Shown here piece after piece: positions 5,265 to 9,018 of a stretch of DNA of 9,018 bases. The position numbers and the translations under genes are program-made. Within the stretch, counting starts at the first letter, position 1, and each line of letters starts with the position of its first letter. Source of the DNA: Deltaproteobacteria bacterium (GTDB lineage: Bacteria > Desulfobacterota > Desulfobaccia > Desulfobaccales > 0-14-0-80-60-11); NCBI GenBank assembly GCA_019308625.1, contig JAFDHU010000081.1, positions 1-9,018 of the forward strand. The letters are read 5' to 3'. The notes beneath the pieces are model-generated. The model was not told where the DNA came from and did not search any database. It saw only the letters and a program-made list of their open reading frames with translations.

Positions 5265-6107
5265 TTAGCTGGCCCAGACGACACCGCCGTAGCCCACAAA
5301 GGAGTCGCCTGGCATGATGTCGTAGCTGGTGTAATAGTCCACCAGGATGGCCCGGGTGGCCCCCATTTTCTTGGCCGCAGCGATGGCCGCAGCCGCCGCG
5401 CCGCCGGAGCAGGAACTCTGGTCTTCGTTGGCCGCCTTGACCGCCTCCAGGGCCTCCAATTTCAGAACATGGTCCAAAAAGCGCTTGTCGTTCACCTCCT
5501 TGACCCACTTCACCGCCTCGGGGCCGAAGCCTTTGGGGGCCCAGCCGTAGTTGGGGCCATAGTGGGTGAGGTCGGCGGAGCCGAAGAACAGGATGGACTT
5601 GTGCAGCTCCCGGGCCACTGCGGCCACGGTCTCGCCCAGCTCCAGGGCTCGGGCCGACTGGGGGGCCCGGATGCCCAGAACTTTGGCCTTGGGGAAGAAG
5701 TGGGCCACAAAGGGGAGGTTCACCTCAATGGTGTTGTCTCCGGGGTATTCTTCCTTGAAGGTCATTTTGGCCCTCAAGGGGGCGTAGAACTCCGTGGCCA
5801 GAGGTATGTTGCCGTAGGGGGTCTCCCAGGCGTCTTCAATAACTAGAAGAGGGGGGGAGGCGCCGCCCAGGTGGCCGCCGAAGATACACACCACCTCGGG
5901 GTGGGCCGCCTGGGCGTTGAGATAAAACACCCGGGCCGCCAGCTTGCCGGAGAAGTACCAGCCGGCGTGGGGCACCATACCGCCGTATACCTTGGTGCCG
6001 GCGGGCAGGGGCTTCACTCCCTGGATGAATTTGGCGATTTCCGACTCACAGCCGCTCTTGGTGCCGGGATACCATCCCGGGGGCAGCATCCGTGGACGTA
6101 CGCGCAT
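5265..6107 (-). CDS. Memo-family protein (AmmeMemoRadiSam system protein B type)
   Basis: The Memo family shares the fold of class III extradiol dioxygenases. Bacterial members often accompany an AMMECR1 protein and a radical-SAM enzyme, and their reaction is not established. The protein has 280 residues, typical length. Family motifs are GWYPG near the start (11-15), VPHAGWYFSG at 45-54, GGHLGG at 77-82, SADLTHYG at 177-184, CSGGAA at 233-238 and VGYGGVVW at the end. His47, His79 and Cys233 sit where human MEMO1 has its metal ligands (His49, His81, Cys244). The usual EHSxE motif is DNTIE here (~124-128), a notable change. The ATG at 6107 has AAGGAGG five bases upstream; an in-frame GTG at 6113 overlaps that site and is rejected. 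It converges on groEL, and neither usual partner gene is in the window. Confidence 0.9.
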   Translation of the reverse strand: MRVRPRMLPPGWYPGTKSGCESEIAKFIQGVKPLPAGTKVYGGMVPHAGWYFSGKLAARVFYLNAQAAHPEVVCIFGGHLGGASPPLLVIEDAWETPYGNIPLATEFYAPLRAKMTFKEEYPGDNTIEVNLPFVAHFFPKAKVLGIRAPQSARALELGETVAAVARELHKSILFFGSADLTHYGPNYGWAPKGFGPEAVKWVKEVNDKRFLDHVLKLEALEAVKAANEDQSSCSGGAAAAAIAAAKKMGATRAILVDYYTSYDIMPGDSFVGYGGVVWAS

Positions 6108-6215
6108 ATGCACCTCCTTGGAGCCTGGCTTGCTTCAACCTTTCCGTGTGGCAAAAAGAAGTTGCTCCTGATTCGCTTCGGGGTTATGAATGGCCCGGTC
6201 AAGCCGCATATTGCA

Positions 6216-6284
6216 GTTATTGGGAGACCCGGGAAGGGCCTGTCTCAGGCAGTTTGCCACCCCGGGCAAACCTTTGGAAATAAC
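6216..6284 (-). ncRNA. Candidate structured leader RNA upstream of the Memo-family gene
   Basis: The stretch can fold as a closed multibranch structure. The outer stem is GTTATT with AATAAC (6216-6221 / 6279-6284), and an AAGG/CCTT stem lies inside (6234-6237 / 6271-6274). Two hairpins follow: GCCTG/CAGGC (6238-6242 / 6246-6250) and TTTGCC/GGCAAA (6253-6258 / 6265-6270). I do not recognise a known riboswitch. The pairing also works on the plus strand; the minus orientation is chosen only because it would lie in the leader of the Memo-family gene. Confidence 0.35.
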
Positions 6285-6297
6285 TGATATTTTACCC

Positions 6298-6326
6298 ATT
6301 CAATCAGACACCGGGTCCCTTGTCAA
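6298..6326 (-). promoter_or_regulatory. Candidate promoter of the Memo-family gene
   Basis: Read on the minus strand, a perfect TTGACA (6326-6321) is followed after exactly 17 bases by TTGAAT (6303-6298, four of six). Transcription would start near 6291, giving a leader of ~185 bases before the ATG at 6107 that contains the structured element at 6216-6284. Confidence 0.5.
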
Positions 6327-6447
6327 GCATACTGAGGGCTCCGGGGCCGGAGGGTGTGGCATCCTTGTTGCAGTAAAGCTTCTGCCGCTTTTTCCCGAAA
6401 AATTTGTCAAAACCGCAGCGGCTCATCGGAAGACAAAGGGGATAGGT

Positions 6448-6603
6448 TTGATAAAAGAATCACTGGTGGTTTCTCTGTTCCTGGCATGTTTTTTGGTGCC
6501 GCCGGCCGGCACCGCGGCATCTCCGGAGCCGGGCCGGTCTGATGCCGGCACATCCATCATCCGGGTGGCCCCGGCCAAAAAGCGGGTTTCCCGGCGGAGG
6601 TGA
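6448..6603 (+). CDS. Possible small secreted basic peptide (51 aa)
   Basis: I do not recognise a family. The frame starts with TTG at 6448 (a purine-rich AAAGGGGATAGG lies just upstream) and reads a typical secretion signal. This comprises a short start MIKES, a hydrophobic core LVVSLFLACFLV, and a plausible cleavage site near AGTAA (20-24). The mature part would be about 27 residues, Pro/Ser-rich then strongly basic (AKKRVSRRR at the end). The frame is open further upstream to 6190, but that part looks non-coding. The Cys at 14 lies mid-core and is not a convincing lipobox. The non-ATG start and short length keep the call uncertain; it could be a chance open frame. Confidence 0.35.
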   Translation: MIKESLVVSLFLACFLVPPAGTAASPEPGRSDAGTSIIRVAPAKKRVSRRR

Positions 6604-6875
6604 CCGCGCCGACGATCGGGCGCCAGGAAAGGGGTCGCCCGCAGACGCCCGGTGAGTCAAGCCCGACGCTCCACGCCCGCCGGCAAAAAAGGTCCCCACA
6701 TGATTGACCTGACAAGGGGAGGGTATCAGGGCTACTTTAGGGCCCGCTGAAAGCCGGTGTGAGGCTTGAAAAGCGGGCCGGCCCTTTGCGGCCCTCCGGA
6801 TGACCCTGGCAGAGCCCTTTTTTGTGGCTGGCCCTGGCCAGGGAGCCATGCAGCGAGGGGCAGATTGTGATAATT
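6604..6875. other. GC-rich intergenic stretch with several hairpins, no gene seen
   Basis: No convincing coding frame. The left part (6604-6740) is GC-rich with no structure I can assign. The right part holds the branched hairpin at 6741-6779, an overlapping competing hairpin ending at 6794, and a third at 6825-6848 (TGGCT / AGCCA outside, CCCT / AGGG inside, with a GG bulge). A T-rich run at 6818-6823 follows GAGCCC but has no clear paired stem before it. Confidence 0.5.
6741..6794 (+). ncRNA. Two mutually exclusive hairpins, attenuator- or riboswitch-like
   Basis: Hairpin one has GGCCCGCT (6741-6748) pairing with AGCGGGCC (6772-6779), with AAGCC/GGCTT (6751-6755 / 6763-6767) stacked inside around the loop GGTGTGA. 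Hairpin two has GGGCCG (6775-6780) pairing with CGGCCC (6789-6794). They share bases 6775-6779, so only one can form at a time. No T run directly follows hairpin two, so classical termination is not shown. Strand and function are inferred. Confidence 0.3.
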
Positions 6876-6881
6876 TATAAT
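6876..6881 (+). promoter_or_regulatory. Candidate -10 box for the amidohydrolase-like gene
   Basis: A perfect TATAAT lies in a local AT-rich patch, about 60 bases before the ATG at 6941. No -35 hexamer is evident at 16-18 bases upstream, so the promoter would need an activator or be weak. It also argues that an in-frame TTG at 6881 is not the start. Confidence 0.35.
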
Positions 6882-6940
6882 TGGGTCAGAGGCAGGTTGG
6901 GCCGCTACCGACTGGTAAGACAAACTCACCGCCGCGTTAC

Positions 6941-8077
6941 ATGATTGTGATTAAGGAAAGCAGATCAGGCGCCTACCTGGGGCCGGCCTCCCAGGACAGC
7001 CGGGCCAGCCGGGTGGTTGCAGATCCCAACTTTGACGTCTTTGAAGGCGAAGGCCAGCGGCTGCTCCTGGGAAAGTGTTCCCGTCTGCCGGACGATGAGG
7101 ACTTGTCCCGGGGGCGCTTTGGCATTGACTTCCATCGGGCCTTGCCCCCCTTTCAGGGACCCTCCGGCTTCACCTGCCGCTGGGATGGGGAGGTAATTCA
7201 GGTAAACGCCTACAATTATGCCTGCTGCCTGCCCCGGGCCCTGCGCTTCCGGGAGTTCACCGCCAATCTGGCCTTCGCCGCCCGGGAGCCGGAGGAATAC
7301 CAGGCCAAGTGCCGGGTCTATGAAAGTTTTTATTCACACCTCTTTGATTCCTCCGCCCAGGTGGTCATTGCCGCGCCCCACTCCGGGGAGGTCCGCCGGC
7401 CTCCCGACATCTATCATCCCTTTCCCCAATCCGAGATTGACGCCTGGACCGGCCGGGTGGGCATCCGCTGCCTGAAACCGGAGTTTGTGCCGGCCCGCCG
7501 ACTTCTCATCTCTCTCCACAGCACCGACTATTTCGGCAGCCTCCTGGACATCGGGGATTTCGGACTCCCCCAGAATGCCGGTCTGCCTGCTGTGATGGAG
7601 GACCTGCGCCGCCGTTTTGCCGGGGCCATTGGTGCTTTGCTCCCGGCCTACCGCCGTCATATCGTGCCCTACACCCTGGCCCGGGTGGAGTGGTTTGAGA
7701 GCAAATTCGGCACGCTGGATCCCCGGCACCTGGCCGGAATTTCCACTGCAGCCGCCTTTGAATTGAAGAGCATCAATAAGGTTCTGGAGGTTTGCGGCTA
7801 TCGGGGTGATACCCGCACCGCCGCGGGCCTGCGGCGAGGCCTGGAGGGCTTCTGGCACCTGCCGCCCCAGGAGCTCATCACCTTAAACGGCATTTTCTCC
7901 GGGCGGAAGACTGCCCGGCTCCTTAATCTTTCCCGCCGCCTGCGCCAAGCCGGTCTGCACACTGCCGTGCAGGTGGAGTGCTCCCGCTTTCTGGCCCGGC
8001 ATTACCCGGATTTGGCTGCTGACATTATCCTGTTCCTGATTAAGAGGCTGGCGGAGCCCCCTACTGCCGGACCCTGA
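6941..8077 (+). CDS. Protein with a putative N-formylglutamate amidohydrolase-like domain
   Basis: The 378-residue protein has no family I am certain of. From ~140 on, motifs occur in the order seen in N-formylglutamate amidohydrolases, zinc enzymes that release formate or hydrolyse N-acyl amino acids. They are AAPHSG at 144-149 (a zinc-ligand type PHxG), SEID at 164-167, AYRRHIVPYTLARVEWF at ~236-252, NGIFSGRK at 316-323 and HTAVQVECSR at 340-349. The last resembles the family's HAxQxE signature. Residues ~1-135 form a separate region with no recognised motif (DFHRALPPF at 63-71, two adjacent Cys at 95-96). No signal peptide is seen, so it is probably cytoplasmic. The ATG at 6941 lacks a clear ribosome binding site. 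A TTG at 6881 in the same frame falls on the TATAAT and is less likely. The family call is by motif reading only. Confidence 0.6.
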   Translation: MIVIKESRSGAYLGPASQDSRASRVVADPNFDVFEGEGQRLLLGKCSRLPDDEDLSRGRFGIDFHRALPPFQGPSGFTCRWDGEVIQVNAYNYACCLPRALRFREFTANLAFAAREPEEYQAKCRVYESFYSHLFDSSAQVVIAAPHSGEVRRPPDIYHPFPQSEIDAWTGRVGIRCLKPEFVPARRLLISLHSTDYFGSLLDIGDFGLPQNAGLPAVMEDLRRRFAGAIGALLPAYRRHIVPYTLARVEWFESKFGTLDPRHLAGISTAAAFELKSINKVLEVCGYRGDTRTAAGLRRGLEGFWHLPPQELITLNGIFSGRKTARLLNLSRRLRQAGLHTAVQVECSRFLARHYPDLAADIILFLIKRLAEPPTAGP

Positions 8078-8180
8078 GCGCTGGGGCCGAAAACCCGAGG
8101 CCGACGCGGCTGGCGAATCTTACCCCACCGCCCTGGGAACCGAAGTCTTATCCGCCCCCAGACCCCTTGCCGCACCGCCT

Positions 8181-8189
8181 TGATATAAT
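8181..8189 (+). promoter_or_regulatory. Extended -10 promoter for the terminal gene
   Basis: TGATATAAT is a perfect extended -10 element (TGn + TATAAT at 8184-8189), which can work without a -35; none is evident. Transcription would start near 8196, leaving a leader of ~95 bases that includes a hairpin, GGCTGACA (8236-8243) with TGTCGGCC (8248-8255). Confidence 0.55.
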
Positions 8190-8289
8190 AAAAGTGTTCA
8201 CAGCGGAATGGGGGGAAGGCCCCGTTTGTTGCTCGGGCTGACAAGATTGTCGGCCAAGGAAAGCCAGCGGAGGAGGTGCGACCGCAGGC

Positions 8290-9018
8290 ATGAGTTCCCC
8301 TTATTTTTCTTTGACCTCAGCCGATATTGATTTTCTGGCCCAGGCGGCCACCCCGGAGCTGAAAGACCGCCACAGCCTGAAGCAGCTTCTGGAGACCGAT
8401 TCCGATTTTCGTGCCGCGTTCCTGGAACATGAGGGCGTAGCCCGGCTGGTCACCAGGGAGAAGGATGTTTTTGTAAGAATTTCCCCGCACCTTTATTTTG
8501 AGATTCTCCTGCGCCTGGCCCGCCGGGATCTGGAGGGCGTCAGCTATACCCTGGAGAGAGCCGGGATGGACAAGGTGGCAGTGTTTGACGCCGACCGGGT
8601 GGTGGAATTTCTGAGCCACGACAACATTCTATTTTATCTGGCCGACCTGCTGGCCTCCTTTACCCGGGTGGAGAGCTATACCCTGGTTTATCGCCGTAGG
8701 TCCGGTATCTGGAGAAAGTTCCGGTTCAGCGATCTGGACCTGGCCAGTCTCCTGGGCCTGTGTGAGCAGACGGACGAGGAACAACGGCTGGGATTTTACA
8801 AGAGAATTGCCGATATCTGTCTTTTCGTCCTGGGGGTGTTTCCGGAGTTTGTGGAGTTGTCCCACCGCTATCCCCTGTCCGGGGAGATGCGGCCCCAGTT
8901 TGCCGGCCACCTGCGGTGGGGCCCGGCCGATTACCAGGAGCAGGGGAAGAAATTTTATCGCTTGGCCGCGGAGCACCCCAGGGCCAGGTTGTACGAGCTG
9001 TCGGAGACCTTTCAGACC
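8290..9018 (+). CDS. Unrecognised protein, N-terminal 243 residues (cut by window edge)
   Basis: The frame is open from ATG 8290 to the end of the window without a stop. GGAGGAGGTG at 8269-8278 lies 11 bases upstream, a strong though slightly distant ribosome binding site. I do not recognise the family. The visible part looks like a soluble, mainly helical protein. It has an N-terminal helix-rich region (MSSPYFSLTSADIDFL...), the segment SPHLYFEILLRLARRDLE at 65-82, FDADRVVEFLSHDNILFYLADLL at ~99-121, and a hydrophobic helix at ~174-190. Charged residues alternate throughout, and there is no signal peptide. Codon use matches the neighbours. It has its own promoter 100 bases upstream and lies 212 bases after the amidohydrolase-like gene, so it is probably transcribed separately. 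Coding status is firm; function is unknown. Confidence 0.8.
   Translation, partial: MSSPYFSLTSADIDFLAQAATPELKDRHSLKQLLETDSDFRAAFLEHEGVARLVTREKDVFVRISPHLYFEILLRLARRDLEGVSYTLERAGMDKVAVFDADRVVEFLSHDNILFYLADLLASFTRVESYTLVYRRRSGIWRKFRFSDLDLASLLGLCEQTDEEQRLGFYKRIADICLFVLGVFPEFVELSHRYPLSGEMRPQFAGHLRWGPADYQEQGKKFYRLAAEHPRARLYELSETFQT

Noticed and set aside
3418..5508. A 696-codon open frame on the minus strand opposite groEL
   Set aside because: It is antisense to a certain groEL and runs into the Memo-family gene. Its Gly/His/Leu-rich composition is the usual shadow of GC-rich third codon positions, and it has no motif.
6186..6287. A 33-residue frame (MNGPVKPHIAVIGRPGKG...)
   Set aside because: It has no clear ribosome binding site, and its sequence is explained by the inverted-repeat element at 6216-6284.
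6604..6660. Resemblance of GCGCCAGGAAAGGGGTCGCCC to the B12-box of a cobalamin riboswitch
   Set aside because: The other conserved segments of that riboswitch are absent upstream, so the match is superficial.
8317..8976. Two minus-strand frames (8317-8619 and 8629-8976)
   Set aside because: Both are antisense to the plus-strand frame open from 8290 to the window end, which has a strong ribosome binding site and a promoter.

Overview
The window looks like chromosomal DNA from a GC-rich bacterium, most likely a deltaproteobacterium (Desulfobacterota). The grounds are the codon use, a HrcA/CIRCE-controlled groESL operon, and an MltD-type lipoprotein with a very basic tail. The taxonomic placement is inference. 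I see no mobile element, CRISPR array, tRNA or rRNA.

Left part (1-1410), mostly minus strand. The first 137 bases hold the 5' end of rimO (ribosomal protein S12 methylthiotransferase). Its N-terminal coding region is interrupted by five tandem 7-base units. Upstream of it, on the same strand, is a multi-pass membrane protein with two internal repeats and a probable 1-base frameshift near its 3' end. A 318-base gap follows. It carries a likely promoter for the membrane gene, a tandem 10-base repeat, and a strong terminator facing right that has no gene in front of it.

Middle part (1411-5264), plus strand. A lipoprotein lytic transglycosylase (MltD-like) ends in a long Lys/Arg-rich tail and also appears to carry a 1-base frameshift. 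A terminator follows, then a textbook groES-groEL operon with a perfect CIRCE operator. A structured hairpin and a 17-bp perfect terminator close the operon and also separate it from the convergent gene that follows.

Right part (5265-9018). A Memo-family protein lies on the minus strand, with a good promoter and a structured leader. The next ~770 bases hold only a possible small secreted basic peptide (plus strand) and a set of competing hairpins. They precede a plus-strand protein whose C-terminal two thirds resembles N-formylglutamate amidohydrolases. The window ends inside an unrecognised plus-strand gene that has its own extended -10 promoter.

The genes do not form one pathway. The operon is protein-folding housekeeping, the transglycosylase remodels the cell wall, and RimO modifies the ribosome. 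The more unusual material is the repeat inside rimO, the two frameshifts, the structured RNAs around 6.2-6.8 kb and the two poorly characterised right-hand genes. I found no clear new defence or mobile system.
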